Shown piece by piece: positions 1-9,109 of a DNA stretch of 64,000 nucleotides; within the stretch, counting starts at the first letter, position 1; every line of letters begins with the position of its first letter. The notes under the pieces are model-generated. The model had not been told where the DNA came from. It saw only the letters and a list, made by a program, of their open reading frames with translations, and searched no databases. This stretch comes from Aeoliella mucimassa (GTDB taxonomy: Bacteria; Planctomycetota; Planctomycetia; Pirellulales; Lacipirellulaceae), in NCBI RefSeq assembly GCF_007748035.1, contig NZ_CP036278.1:1054001-1118000 (forward strand), written 5' to 3'. Position numbers and translations under genes: made by a program.

Positions 1-647
1 TGAACGTCGACTTGGAAGGCCCCTATACCATCGAGCCAGGCGACAAGTTCCTGCTCTGCAGCGACGGTCTAACCGGCGTCGTCGACAACGAGCTACTCGG
101 CTGCCTGCTGGCCGTGCTACCGCCAGACGAGGCTGTTACCACGCTGGTGGATGTAGCCAACCTGCGAGGTGGCCCCGACAATATCACCGTGGTCGTAGTG
201 GAAGTCGCCTGCCAGTGCTCACCGAGCCAGGAAGACAACGGAAGTTCGCTTCCCGAGTGCCCTGGGTGCCAGGAAGAGGAAGGCTGGCTCTCGCGACTCT
301 TTGGTTGGTTCTGGCGCACCGGCAGCTCGCCCCGCGCTGGGCACGAGCTCGGGGGCCCCTACGGTAACGGCCCCTACCGACACTACCCCATGCACCCCGA
401 AGTATCGGCGCGCGACATGGGAGGCTTGTGTCGAGAGCTTTCGGCCTTGGAACACGATGAAGAGTCGCCTTTGGCCCGCACTCCAAAAGTCGACTGGCAG
501 GCCTTTAATCAGGTGTGCGACGAGGCCCACTCGGCAGCCGATACCCACGACGCGGCCGAATCGATCAAGCTTTATTCCAAGGCGATTCGCAAGCTGATGA
601 GCCAGATTCGCCAGGGCGATTCCCCTTCCGACAGCGCAATACGCTAA
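1..647 (+). CDS. PP2C-family protein phosphatase, C-terminal part (partial at left edge)
   Basis: The frame is open from the window edge, so the N-terminus and most of the catalytic domain lie outside. The visible part begins within a PPM/PP2C fold: the segment LLCSDGLTG is the family's metal-binding aspartate motif, and GGPDNITVVVVEV is its typical final strand with the D-N pair. These enzymes are metal-dependent Ser/Thr phosphatases and often reverse Hanks-type kinase signalling. After the domain comes a Cys-containing linker and a roughly 100-residue tail without recognised motif; its last 45 residues look helical (VDWQAFNQVCDEAHSAADTH) and could be a TPR-like helix pair. The partner kinase cannot be seen. 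Confidence 0.85.
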   Translation, partial: NVDLEGPYTIEPGDKFLLCSDGLTGVVDNELLGCLLAVLPPDEAVTTLVDVANLRGGPDNITVVVVEVACQCSPSQEDNGSSLPECPGCQEEEGWLSRLFGWFWRTGSSPRAGHELGGPYGNGPYRHYPMHPEVSARDMGGLCRELSALEHDEESPLARTPKVDWQAFNQVCDEAHSAADTHDAAESIKLYSKAIRKLMSQIRQGDSPSDSAIR

Positions 648-776
648 GCCTGGTGCTTTGCGTCCAGCGGATGCTAGCAGTGCGGGCGAATTGTCATTCT
701 CACTTTGCACTGCTCCTGCTACAGTGCGGGCCTGCGTTTCTTCCCCCGCCTTCGTTAAATGCCTTTCGCTGCTAGT

Positions 777-1958
777 ATGCGTATCCTCACCAAATACGTC
801 GTCGGTGAACTGCTCAAGTTGTTTGTGCTTACATTGAGCGTCATGACTCTCATGATGTTCATTGGGCTCCTAGGCAAGCAGGCTGTCGAGCAGGGGCTCG
901 GTCTCGGGGCACTCCTGCGACTGATGCCTTACGTACTGCCCGAAGCGTTGCAGTTTACGTTGCCTGGCGCTTTGCTACTGGCGGTCTCCGGAGTCTACGG
1001 AAGAGTGGCCAGCAGCAACGAACTGGTCGCCGTGAAGTCGATGGGCATCTCGCCGATGGTGATGGTTTGGCCCACCTTGATTCTGAGCGTGCTGGTAAGC
1101 TTCACCGCGGTCTGGTTGAACGACATCGCTGTTTCTTGGGGCCGGCGAGGACAAGAACGGGTGATTCTCGAGTCGCTCGAAGCGATTGCCTATAGTCAAC
1201 TGACAAACAAAGGGATGTTCGAGTACCGGTCGCTCAAAGTCTACGTGAAAGACGTGCAAGGGCGTACGCTCGTCCGACCGCAGATTGTGATCAAAGAGAA
1301 AGGGCAGGAGCAAGCCGATATTCTCGAGGCTCGTTCCGCCCAATTTGCGGCCGACATTGATAGCGGCCAACTGATTCTCAAGATGGAGGACGTCGACGCC
1401 ACTGGCGAATTCGACTTCATTCAGCCGGGAGTCGCCGAGCAAGAGTTGCCGCTGGACGATCTGCTGGGAAGCCGCGAGAAGAGCCGCAGCCCGTCAAACT
1501 ACGCCTTGGCGGAAATCGGCCCAGGCAAGCAGCAGGAACGCGAAACCATCGATAAAGCTCGGCAGGATATGAGCACCGAGGCTGCATTCGCCATGCTCAC
1601 CGGCGATTTCAACGAGTTGGGCGAGAGCAACTGGAAGAATCAAGAACGCACGATCCGCAACGCTGAGAACCGTTTGAACCGGTTCTACACCGAGCCGTAT
1701 CGACGATGGTCGAATGGTTTTAGCTGCCTGGCGTTCGCGTGCGTGGGGATTCCCGTCGCGGTAATGCTTCGCAAAGGCGAAATGCTGGCCAGCTTCTTTG
1801 CCTGCTTCCTGCCGATATTGATCGTCTACTACCCCATGTTCATGGGGACGATGGTGGCCGCGAAGAAAGGCAACCTGCCCCCTCAGTCGGTTTGGCTCGG
1901 AAATATCGTGCTGATCATCGTCGGGCTCTACTTGATGCGCCGCGAGGTACGTCACTAA
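777..1958 (+). CDS. LptF/LptG family permease (YjgP/YjgQ)
   Basis: This 393-residue inner-membrane protein has the family layout: N-terminal membrane segments starting MRILTKYVVGELLKLF, a periplasmic middle region (about residues 130-300), and three C-terminal membrane segments ending with the RRE tail. LptF and LptG pair with the LptB ATPase to extract lipopolysaccharide from the inner membrane and pass it to the periplasmic bridge. An ATG 18 bases upstream is in frame, but MRILTKY is the conserved family start. The central region is charged and longer than usual. Only one of the two permeases is here, and I cannot tell LptF from LptG. The upstream phosphatase is unrelated in function. Confidence 0.85.
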   Translation: MRILTKYVVGELLKLFVLTLSVMTLMMFIGLLGKQAVEQGLGLGALLRLMPYVLPEALQFTLPGALLLAVSGVYGRVASSNELVAVKSMGISPMVMVWPTLILSVLVSFTAVWLNDIAVSWGRRGQERVILESLEAIAYSQLTNKGMFEYRSLKVYVKDVQGRTLVRPQIVIKEKGQEQADILEARSAQFAADIDSGQLILKMEDVDATGEFDFIQPGVAEQELPLDDLLGSREKSRSPSNYALAEIGPGKQQERETIDKARQDMSTEAAFAMLTGDFNELGESNWKNQERTIRNAENRLNRFYTEPYRRWSNGFSCLAFACVGIPVAVMLRKGEMLASFFACFLPILIVYYPMFMGTMVAAKKGNLPPQSVWLGNIVLIIVGLYLMRREVRH

Positions 1959-2150
1959 CAGCCAGTTGGTTGCCTTTGAATAAGGCTCTTCTGTGCGTTT
2001 GCTAGCACTCTCGTAATCTGTTCTTGTGAGCGGTTGGTTCCGCTTGCTAGAATCGCCCGGTATCGGCTCATGGAAGAGCCGCTTTTATGTCCATCGTGGC
2101 GGCGTTACCGGAACCGCCGCCGTGTTGGTCGCCGCGACAAGGAGGTCGCC

Positions 2151-3773
2151 ATGATCTCGCATTGGCCAATTCGCTTGAAGCTCCGCGTCGGACTCGGTTC
2201 GATGGCGGTGAGTATCGCGCTGTTGTTTGCGGCTGCCCTCTACGGTCTCTACGCTTATCGCAATTTGGTGAAGAGCTTGAGCGCCAGGTCGCAAGAGTTG
2301 CCGCTCGCCGATCAACTCAGCACCACTGTTGGTGACCTGAAGGTGATCATCGCTCAGGCCAAACAAGCGATTACCAACAAAGATGAGATCAAGTTCAATG
2401 GAGTGCGTTTCAGCATGGCTTCGAGCTTTCCTGAACTGCAGGAGAAGGAACGTGCTGAGTTCCGGGAAGAGTATTTACTGAAGTACAACGATTTCAAGAA
2501 CGCCCTCTCGCTCTACAAAGAACGGTTGGATGTAAGCCGGGCGCATACTGGGGGACGCATCGGCGACGACCAACGTGAACGGGCGACGCTCAAACAGATC
2601 GATGCGGTGCTAGCTCGCATCGATTCGCAACACCCGCTGCAAGAGTGGGTGGAAGAAGATCTCGCTTCACTGGAAAGCGAAATTAACCAGCTAAGGAAAC
2701 TGGCGGGCGAACTCCCCAGCTACTTGCATCAGCGACTACAGTTGCTGGCCGGCGACGTTCGCTCGCAGTATCGCCTGGCTATTCCGTTGGCCTGGGCCAC
2801 CTTCCTGGCTTCGGTGCTGGTGATGGGCTTGGCCATCGTGGTGTTTCATCGCACGATCTCTCGACCGCTTGGCATCCTGGTCTCTGGATCCCGCGAAGTC
2901 GCCAAGGGAGAGTTCGACCACCGCATTCAGCTGGATAGTCGTGACGAAATCGGCGAGTTGGCGGTGGCCATGAACGACATGACCTCTCGGTTCCAAGAAA
3001 TCTACACCGATCTGGACCATCAGGTGCAAGAGCGAACCAAGGAAGTGGTGCGGAGCGAACAGCTTGCCAGCGTCGGTTTTCTGGCCGCCGGCGTGGCCCA
3101 CGAAATCAACAACCCGCTTGCCTCGATTGCGTTGTGCAGCGAATCCCTCGAAAGCCGGATCAAAGAATTGCTCGGCGACGATCCCCAGTCGACGCCTGAA
3201 AAAGAAGTGGTGATCAGCTACCTGGACATGATTCAAAAAGAGGCCTTCCGCTGCAAACAGATTACCGAGAAGCTGCTCGACTTTTCCCGGATGGGTGACT
3301 CGCAGCGTCACGCAACGGAGCTTCGCGATCTAGTGGGCGGGGTCATTGAGATGATCCAGCACCTTGGCCGATACAACGGCAAGAATCTGGAACTCGAGCC
3401 AGGTGATCCGGTGATCGTCGACGTGAATCCGCAAGAGATCAAGCAGGTGGTGCTGAACCTGATTACTAACGGGCTCGATAGCCTCGAAGCTGGCGGCACC
3501 GTAAGTGTGAAGGTAGAACGCCATGCAGGTCAGGCTCGCATCGTGGTTCGCGACAATGGCTGTGGAATGACTGAAGAGGTGATTCGCAATCTGTTCGAAC
3601 CATTTTTCACGCGCCGACGCGACGGGCAGGGTACCGGACTAGGGCTCTCGATCACGTGCCGGATCATCAACGAACATGGCGGGTCGATCACACCCACCAG
3701 CGAAGGGGTGGGCCAAGGTTCACAGTTCATCGTCACCCTTCCTTTGGCACAACGAAACAGCAAGGCGGCCTAG
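2151..3773 (+). CDS. Membrane sensor histidine kinase (HAMP, HisKA, HATPase), NtrB/AtoS-like
   Basis: The 540-residue protein starts at an ATG eight bases after a strong GGAGG (2141-2145), which rules out longer upstream starts. It has a transmembrane helix at about residues 13-35, a roughly 170-residue helical extracytoplasmic sensor, a second helix at about 210-232, a HAMP linker, and a dimerisation helix with phosphoacceptor His317 in GVAHEINNPLASIAL. The ATPase domain shows N (NLITNGLDSL), G1 (DNGCGM), F (FEPFF) and G2 (GTGLGL) boxes. The HEINNPL form of the H box is typical of kinases paired with sigma-54 activators, and exactly such a regulator follows 56 bases later. The signal is unknown. 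Confidence 0.93.
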   Translation: MISHWPIRLKLRVGLGSMAVSIALLFAAALYGLYAYRNLVKSLSARSQELPLADQLSTTVGDLKVIIAQAKQAITNKDEIKFNGVRFSMASSFPELQEKERAEFREEYLLKYNDFKNALSLYKERLDVSRAHTGGRIGDDQRERATLKQIDAVLARIDSQHPLQEWVEEDLASLESEINQLRKLAGELPSYLHQRLQLLAGDVRSQYRLAIPLAWATFLASVLVMGLAIVVFHRTISRPLGILVSGSREVAKGEFDHRIQLDSRDEIGELAVAMNDMTSRFQEIYTDLDHQVQERTKEVVRSEQLASVGFLAAGVAHEINNPLASIALCSESLESRIKELLGDDPQSTPEKEVVISYLDMIQKEAFRCKQITEKLLDFSRMGDSQRHATELRDLVGGVIEMIQHLGRYNGKNLELEPGDPVIVDVNPQEIKQVVLNLITNGLDSLEAGGTVSVKVERHAGQARIVVRDNGCGMTEEVIRNLFEPFFTRRRDGQGTGLGLSITCRIINEHGGSITPTSEGVGQGSQFIVTLPLAQRNSKAA

Positions 3774-3829
3774 TCGTCGCCAGATTCGATACAGCGTTTT
3801 TCTTGAGTAGAGACCACGAGGACTTAGTA

Positions 3830-5215
3830 ATGCCGACTCAGCCTAATGCACCGCAGGGACTATCGATGTTGTTTGCCGACGACGAAAGATCGCTGCAGGA
3901 ATTAATGAAGCTGGAAATACCTCGTATGGGGCACCGGGTGACCGTGTGTCCCGATGGGCTCACCGCCGCAGCGGCACTGGAGAAGGACAATTTCGACTGC
4001 ATTCTGGTCGACCTCGACATGCCTGGTCTAAACGGCATCCAGGTCATTGCCAAGGCCAAGGAGATGTCGCCTAGCACCGAAGCGATCGTGCTAACGGGAA
4101 AAAGTTCCACCGATACGGCTATCGCAGCGCTGCGTCATGGAGCCTTCGACTACCTGACCAAGCCCTGCAAGCTGGTAGAAATCGAAGCCCTGCTGAAACG
4201 CGTGCAGGATAAACGCGAACTGACAAACAAGTACTACGCGCTGGTGCATCGGCTCGAATCGATCGAAGGAGCCCCCAGGCTCATTGGCGAGTCTACCGGC
4301 ATGGGGCAGGTGCAGAAGATGATTAGTCGGGTCGGCCCAACTGACTCGACAGTACTCATTTTGGGCGAGACCGGTACCGGTAAGGAACTGGTTGCCCGCG
4401 CGGTGCATGAGAATAGCACCCGGGCTGGCAAGCCATTTGTCGCGATCAACTGCGGGGCGTTGCCTGAGAACTTGATCGAGAGCGAGCTGTTCGGTCACGC
4501 GAAGGGGGCGTTCACCGGTGCCGACGATCATCGCACCGGTCTGTTCGAGGTCGCCAGCGGTGGCACGATCTTCCTCGACGAAATCGGCGAGCTTCCCAAG
4601 AGCATGCAGGCGAAGCTGCTGCGTGTGCTCGAGAGCCGAGAGATTCGTCGGGTGGGCGAAAACAAGACCGTGATGGTCGACGTGCGGGTGGTGTGTGCGA
4701 CGCACCGAAACCTGGAAGACATGGTTGCCGAAGATGAGTTCCGCGAAGACCTGATGTATCGGATCAACACGTTCGAGATCCACCTTCCGCCGCTGCGGGA
4801 GCGACTCGACGATATCCCTCAACTGGCCGCCCACCTGCTCGCCCGATTCCGACCACAGGGCAAGGGGTTCGATCACCAACTGACCGACGACGCGCTCTCG
4901 GCGCTCAAGTCGCACGTCTGGCCAGGCAATGTTCGTGAGCTGGCCAACGTGATTGAACACGCGACCATCTTGTGCGACTCGGGTCCTATCAGCAGCGAGC
5001 ACCTACCCCAGCACTTTAACCGCCGCCAACTCACTGGCGGGGCCAAAGCTCAATTGGGACCGATGACGCTGCGCGATCTTGAGATGGAAGCTATTCATCA
5101 AGCCCTCGATCGCCATTCGGGCAACAAGCCGAAGGCGGCCGAGGAGCTCGGAATTAGTCTCAAGACGCTCTACAACAAGCTCAACCAGTCGACCACGCTA
5201 GAGAAGAGTGCCTAG
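3830..5215 (+). CDS. Sigma-54-dependent response regulator (receiver, AAA+, Fis HTH), NtrC family
   Basis: The 461-residue protein begins with a receiver domain (phosphoacceptor Asp61 in LVDLDMPG). An AAA+ domain follows, with Walker A GETGTGKE near residue 180, the sigma-54-contacting loop GAFTGA, and Walker B IFLDEIGE. A C-terminal Fis-type helix-turn-helix ends the protein (ELGISLKTLYNKLNQ). All residues needed for ATP-driven opening of sigma-54 promoters are present. The start has GAGG about ten bases upstream; an internal ATG before LFADDE is possible. It forms a two-gene operon with the upstream kinase and is the only clear sigma-54 activator in this window, so it is a natural but unproven candidate for the sigma-54 promoter near 23.13 kb. 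Confidence 0.95.
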   Translation: MPTQPNAPQGLSMLFADDERSLQELMKLEIPRMGHRVTVCPDGLTAAAALEKDNFDCILVDLDMPGLNGIQVIAKAKEMSPSTEAIVLTGKSSTDTAIAALRHGAFDYLTKPCKLVEIEALLKRVQDKRELTNKYYALVHRLESIEGAPRLIGESTGMGQVQKMISRVGPTDSTVLILGETGTGKELVARAVHENSTRAGKPFVAINCGALPENLIESELFGHAKGAFTGADDHRTGLFEVASGGTIFLDEIGELPKSMQAKLLRVLESREIRRVGENKTVMVDVRVVCATHRNLEDMVAEDEFREDLMYRINTFEIHLPPLRERLDDIPQLAAHLLARFRPQGKGFDHQLTDDALSALKSHVWPGNVRELANVIEHATILCDSGPISSEHLPQHFNRRQLTGGAKAQLGPMTLRDLEMEAIHQALDRHSGNKPKAAEELGISLKTLYNKLNQSTTLEKSA

Positions 5216-5304
5216 CACGCGCGTGCAGCGGTGCTTGGGACACAAAATGTCCAGCGTTGGGAAAAAAGGCAGCCAGTCGATCCGAAACGGTGCGTCGCGT
5301 GCGA

Positions 5305-5904
5305 TCAGAGTCGGCGGACGACACCGGTGACGATGCCGAGCACTTGCACGTTCTTCGAGTAGATCGGCTTCATGCTGCTATTGGCCGGTTGCAGCCGAAT
5401 GCGGTTGGCCTCGGGGAACCAGTACTTCAGCGTTGCTTCGCCTTCGTCGGTCATGGCGACGACGATATCGCCCCGGTGGGCAGTGCGGGCGCGGCGGCAA
5501 ATCACGACATCGCCATCCGCAATGGCGGCTTCGATCATCGACTCGCCCTTCACTTTCAGGGCGAAAGTGTTCTTCTTCACGGGGAACCAGTCGTCGAAGT
5601 CGAATCGCTCGGCTTGTTCGATGGCTTCGGTCAGGCTACCGGCGGCGATTTCACCTACCAGCGGCATGCCGGTTTCGGCCAAAACGGCTTCGCTAAGCTG
5701 AATAGCCCGCGACATGTTCGGTTCGCGGACAATCAGGCCCTTCTTTTCCAAGGCCTTCAGATGGCACATCACCCCGTTGGGCGAGGCGATCTCGAAGTGC
5801 TCGCCGATTTCACGCACCGTGGGGCCATAGCCACGATTGTCGATTTTATCGCGAATAAAGTCGAAAACTTGCTTTTGACGCTTGGTTAGCGTGTCTAACA
5901 GCAT
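5305..5904 (-). CDS. lexA: LexA SOS repressor
   Basis: The 199-residue protein has the LexA plan: an N-terminal winged helix (residues 1-65, with YGPTVREIGEHFEI and SPNGVMCHLKALEKKG), then an S24-type self-cleavage domain. The cleavage bond is Ala88-Gly89 in GEIAAGSL, the nucleophile Ser122 lies in VKGESMIEA, and the general base Lys160 lies in ATLKYW. RecA filaments trigger self-cleavage and derepress DNA-repair genes. In-frame sequence extends 25 codons upstream, but LLDTLTKRQ is the conserved beginning. The gene is divergent from the HtrA-like genes. A perfect AATAC/GTATT palindrome about 140 bases upstream is a possible autoregulatory site. Confidence 0.96.
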   Translation of the reverse strand: MLLDTLTKRQKQVFDFIRDKIDNRGYGPTVREIGEHFEIASPNGVMCHLKALEKKGLIVREPNMSRAIQLSEAVLAETGMPLVGEIAAGSLTEAIEQAERFDFDDWFPVKKNTFALKVKGESMIEAAIADGDVVICRRARTAHRGDIVVAMTDEGEATLKYWFPEANRIRLQPANSSMKPIYSKNVQVLGIVTGVVRRL

Positions 5905-6294
5905 GATAAAGGCCGCCTTGCGGTTGAAAACTGGAAAACGAACTGAAATTAAGCCAGATCGCAGGTGGCAATACCCCAACCGGAGGGGGCTAGTTGCCGA
6001 GATTTCTGCGGTCCAGTAGTAGGTTTAAGGTGTTAGATTAAGTAGAATACAGAGTATTGGCTTTGAATATGTTGGCTAAGGCAGCAATTCACTCTGTCAA
6101 TACAGGTGCTACAACCTTCCCTACTTAAAATATGCTATACGGGCGTACATCGTCAATAGCTTGCGGAAATTTTTCGCGAAAAAACGACCAGGCGACAACA
6201 TTTGTCCCGTTCACCGGGCCAGCTTACAATCAAACAATCCCGCCTAGCGGTCGCCGCCCGCCTAGCCTTCTGACATCTGTTGGAGCCGTATCAA
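5905..6294. other. Divergent intergenic region between lexA and the HtrA-like operon
   Basis: This 390-base stretch is noticeably more AT-rich than its neighbours and must hold the promoters of both divergent units. I see one perfect inverted repeat (6046-6058) and a second shorter one, TACG-GG-CGTA, at 6138-6147. A TTGACA-like hexamer reads leftwards at 6095-6100, without a convincing partner at normal spacing. No coding frame looks real here. Confidence 0.6.
6046..6058. promoter_or_regulatory. Palindrome upstream of lexA, candidate LexA operator
   Basis: AATAC, a three-base spacer, then GTATT form a perfect 5-base inverted repeat, about 140 bases upstream of the lexA start. LexA proteins usually repress their own gene through such dyads, but the operator sequence differs between phyla and I do not know the planctomycete consensus for certain. 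The assignment therefore rests only on symmetry and position. Confidence 0.3.
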
Positions 6295-7839
6295 ATGCAG
6301 TGGAGAGCTCGCCCATTCGTATTGGTTATCGCTGCGTTGAGTCTCGTGATTTGTCGCCCGCTCTGGGCTGACGATCCGCAGCCCGATAGCCCTCAACCTC
6401 CCGCGGAGCAGGCTGCCCCGTCGGAAGAATCTTCGGAAGAGTCGCCGGAAGCCAATCCAGCCGACGAGTCCGCCGCCCCAGAACAGCCAGCCGAAGAACC
6501 TGCCAAGCCTGAGTCCGAGGCTCAGCCAGCACCCGAGGCCAAACCAGAAGCGGATAAGCCTGCCGAGACTCCTCCTGCTGAGAAAGCCGAGTCGGCTGAA
6601 GAAAAGCCAGCCCCAGAGCAGCCTGCCGAGGAAGCAAAACCTGCTGAGGGCGAGAAGAAAGAATCGGCCGAACCAGAGATGGAGCCCGAGGACCAAGCTC
6701 CCAAGGAAGAGGCTGAGAAACCAGCCGAGGAATCTGAGGAGAAGCCAGCCGATGATGCAAAGGGCGATGACGCGCCGGAAGAAAAACCGGCGGAGTCGAA
6801 GCCCGATGAATCAAAGCCGAATGAATCGAAGCCCGAAGAGCCAGAGCAGCCCGCCCCGCGGACACTCGATCTGGATGAAGCCACCTCAAAGGTGCTGGAG
6901 AAGCCGTATCCACAGAACGTCGAAGACCTGCTGCTAATCCAAAAGCAGACGCAGCGCGTGGTCGAAACGGCCACCCCGGCGACCGTGTCGGTGCGAGTAG
7001 GGCAAGCGTTTGGTAGCGCTGTAATCGTTAGCCCGGATGGGTTGGTACTTACCGCCGGCCACGTGGTCGGCCAACCTGGGCAGGATGTGACCTTTATCTT
7101 CTCCGATGGCAAGACCGCCAAGGGAAAGACGTTAGGCATGTTCCGCGAGATCGACAGCGGCATGATGAAGATCACCGATCCTGGCCCATGGCCCTACGTG
7201 AAGCTGGCCAAGGCTGGCGACATCAAGACCGGACAGTGGGTGGTCGCTATTGGTCACCCCGGTGGCTTTGACCCTGAGCGCACGCCGCCCGTTCGTTTGG
7301 GACGTGTGCTGTTCTCCAACGACGATGTGATTAGCACCGACTGCACCTTGGTCGGTGGCGACTCGGGCGGACCGCTTTACAACATGAAGGGCGAGGTCGT
7401 TGGTATCCACAGCCGCATTGGTCGGCGGATCACCGACAATTTCCACGTGCCAATTTCGACGTATCACTCCACCTGGGACCGCCTGGCCTCAGGCGAAGAG
7501 TGGGGGCGTCCGCTTGGGGGAACCGAACAAGCCGAAGCCCGTCCGTTGCTCGGAGTCACTGGCAATCGCTATGAACCCGAATGCAAAATCGCCGACGTCT
7601 ATCCCGGCATGCCGGCCGCTCAGGCGGGGCTCAAGTCTGGCGACATCGTGCGAAAGTTCAATGGTAAGCAGGTTCAATCGTTCGACGATTTGATCAACAT
7701 GGTCTTCGAGCAAAAGCCAGGCGACACGGTGAAAATCGAAGTCGCCCGCGGCGAAGAAACGCTGAATATGGAACTCCGGCTGGGGCTCGCATCGAAGCCA
7801 CTGCCTGGCAGTGCCGAGAAGCCTGAGAAAAAGGGTTAG
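6295..7839 (+). CDS. Secreted trypsin-like serine protease with acidic Pro/Glu/Ala linker and C-terminal PDZ
   Basis: The 514-residue protein starts MQWRARPF with a signal peptide ending near LWADD, after a TGGAG at 6281. Residues about 27-190 are low-complexity, made almost wholly of Glu, Pro, Ala, Lys and Ser. The protease domain follows with an intact triad: His256 in TAGHVV, Asp287 in REIDSGMM and Ser357 in GGDSGGPL. A PDZ domain (LLGVTGN to the end) closes the protein. The architecture matches the S1C/HtrA family of envelope proteases that degrade or sense misfolded proteins. The long charged linker could tether the protease at a distance from the membrane or bind polymers. The related pseudo-protease gene begins 11 bases downstream, so the two are probably co-transcribed. 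Confidence 0.88.
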   Translation: MQWRARPFVLVIAALSLVICRPLWADDPQPDSPQPPAEQAAPSEESSEESPEANPADESAAPEQPAEEPAKPESEAQPAPEAKPEADKPAETPPAEKAESAEEKPAPEQPAEEAKPAEGEKKESAEPEMEPEDQAPKEEAEKPAEESEEKPADDAKGDDAPEEKPAESKPDESKPNESKPEEPEQPAPRTLDLDEATSKVLEKPYPQNVEDLLLIQKQTQRVVETATPATVSVRVGQAFGSAVIVSPDGLVLTAGHVVGQPGQDVTFIFSDGKTAKGKTLGMFREIDSGMMKITDPGPWPYVKLAKAGDIKTGQWVVAIGHPGGFDPERTPPVRLGRVLFSNDDVISTDCTLVGGDSGGPLYNMKGEVVGIHSRIGRRITDNFHVPISTYHSTWDRLASGEEWGRPLGGTEQAEARPLLGVTGNRYEPECKIADVYPGMPAAQAGLKSGDIVRKFNGKQVQSFDDLINMVFEQKPGDTVKIEVARGEETLNMELRLGLASKPLPGSAEKPEKKG

Positions 7840-7850
7840 AGGGACAAAGC

Positions 7851-9002
7851 ATGAACCATCGTTGGATGATGAATCGGTACGTGATGCTGGCCGTTGTCAG
7901 CTTGCTGACAGTTTCGGTCGCTCGCGCCCAAGAGAACGATCCGCTGAACCAAGCGGGTGAAGCCTTGCGCAACGCGATGCGGCGGGTGATGATTCCCAGC
8001 TCGAAGCTCACGGATGGCCCGCAGGTTCGTTCGGCGTTTCGCGAAGTTGTCGCCGATGCAGCCGAAGCAACCGTTGCTGTTCGCTTGAATGGCAAGCAGG
8101 TCGCTCTGGGGGGCATCGTGGGTCGTGATGGCTGGGTGATTACCAAGGCCGATCAGCTGAAGGGGGAGACTCCAACCTGCAAGCTGAAGGATGGTCGTGA
8201 GTTCGATGCTCGCGTGGTGGGAATCGACAACAAATACGACATGGCCATGCTCAAGATCGAAGCGAAAAACCTACCGGTGCTTTCGCTAAAACGCGACGAC
8301 GACGCAACCGTCGGTGAGTGGGTCGCCACCGTGGCCCCTGACCGCGACCCGGTGGCCGTCGGCATTGTGGCCGTCGACACCCGACGCATTCGTCCGCAGC
8401 GCGGTTGGCTCGGCATTCAGATGGATACCAGCACGGATCGCCCGCGAATTGCCCTGGTCTACGAAGGCTCGGCCGCCGAGCAGGCGGGGCTGTTGGTAAA
8501 CGATGAAATCGTCGAGATCAATGGCGAGGCAACCAACGACCGCGAAAGGTTGTTCCGCACCATCGGCAAGTACAGTCCTGGTGACTTGCTGGCCATGAAG
8601 ATCAAGCGGGGAAGCGAGTCGCTCAGTGTCGAAGCCGTGCTAACGCCGCCGGTTAAAGGCATGCCGAACGATCGTCGGCAGTTCCAGAACAATCTCGGCA
8701 GTGAGTTGAGCGATCGCCGATTCGGTTTCGACGCTGCCTTCCAGCACGACACGGTGCTCAAACCGGTTGATTGTGGTGGTCCGCTGGTCGACCTCGAAGG
8801 TCACGTGGTTGGTTTCAACATTTCGCGAAGCGGGCGTACCGAGAGCTATGCGATTCCTGCGAACGTCGCGATCACAAGATTCTACGACCTGATGTCGGGC
8901 AACTTGCCTCCGAAGGTGCGAAACAAAGTCGACGCGCCGGACGAAGAGCAGCCCGTGAATGCCGAATCGGAGCCAGAGCCCGAGGAAGCCTCTGCCGAGT
9001 AA
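7851..9002 (+). CDS. HtrA-like pseudo-protease with PDZ domain inserted in the second barrel
   Basis: The 383-residue protein has a signal peptide (to about residue 26, ARAQ). The trypsin-like fold is recognisable, but the triad is broken. The usual TAGH or TNHH position reads TKADQL, so His becomes Asp101; Asp130 is kept in NKYDMAML; and GDSGGPL reads PVDCGGPL, so the serine becomes Cys308. A PDZ domain (RGWLGIQMD to about residue 260) lies between the first barrel and the DCGGPL strand, whereas in HtrA/DegP it follows the whole protease. After it the fold resumes (GHVVGFNISRSG, SYAIPANV). The product is probably a non-proteolytic partner or regulator of the active protease encoded just upstream; Cys in the nucleophile slot leaves some residual activity possible. 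The last 25 residues are acidic. Confidence 0.8.
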   Translation: MNHRWMMNRYVMLAVVSLLTVSVARAQENDPLNQAGEALRNAMRRVMIPSSKLTDGPQVRSAFREVVADAAEATVAVRLNGKQVALGGIVGRDGWVITKADQLKGETPTCKLKDGREFDARVVGIDNKYDMAMLKIEAKNLPVLSLKRDDDATVGEWVATVAPDRDPVAVGIVAVDTRRIRPQRGWLGIQMDTSTDRPRIALVYEGSAAEQAGLLVNDEIVEINGEATNDRERLFRTIGKYSPGDLLAMKIKRGSESLSVEAVLTPPVKGMPNDRRQFQNNLGSELSDRRFGFDAAFQHDTVLKPVDCGGPLVDLEGHVVGFNISRSGRTESYAIPANVAITRFYDLMSGNLPPKVRNKVDAPDEEQPVNAESEPEPEEASAE

Positions 9003-9109
9003 CCTCGGTGGTAGCCGCACTCGACCGCTGCTCCCTGTTGAACCCCCGGGGCCATCTGTTCTAATGGCATCGCTGTTAGCACGAAGTCCCTATATCGGAG
9101 GTTCCTACG

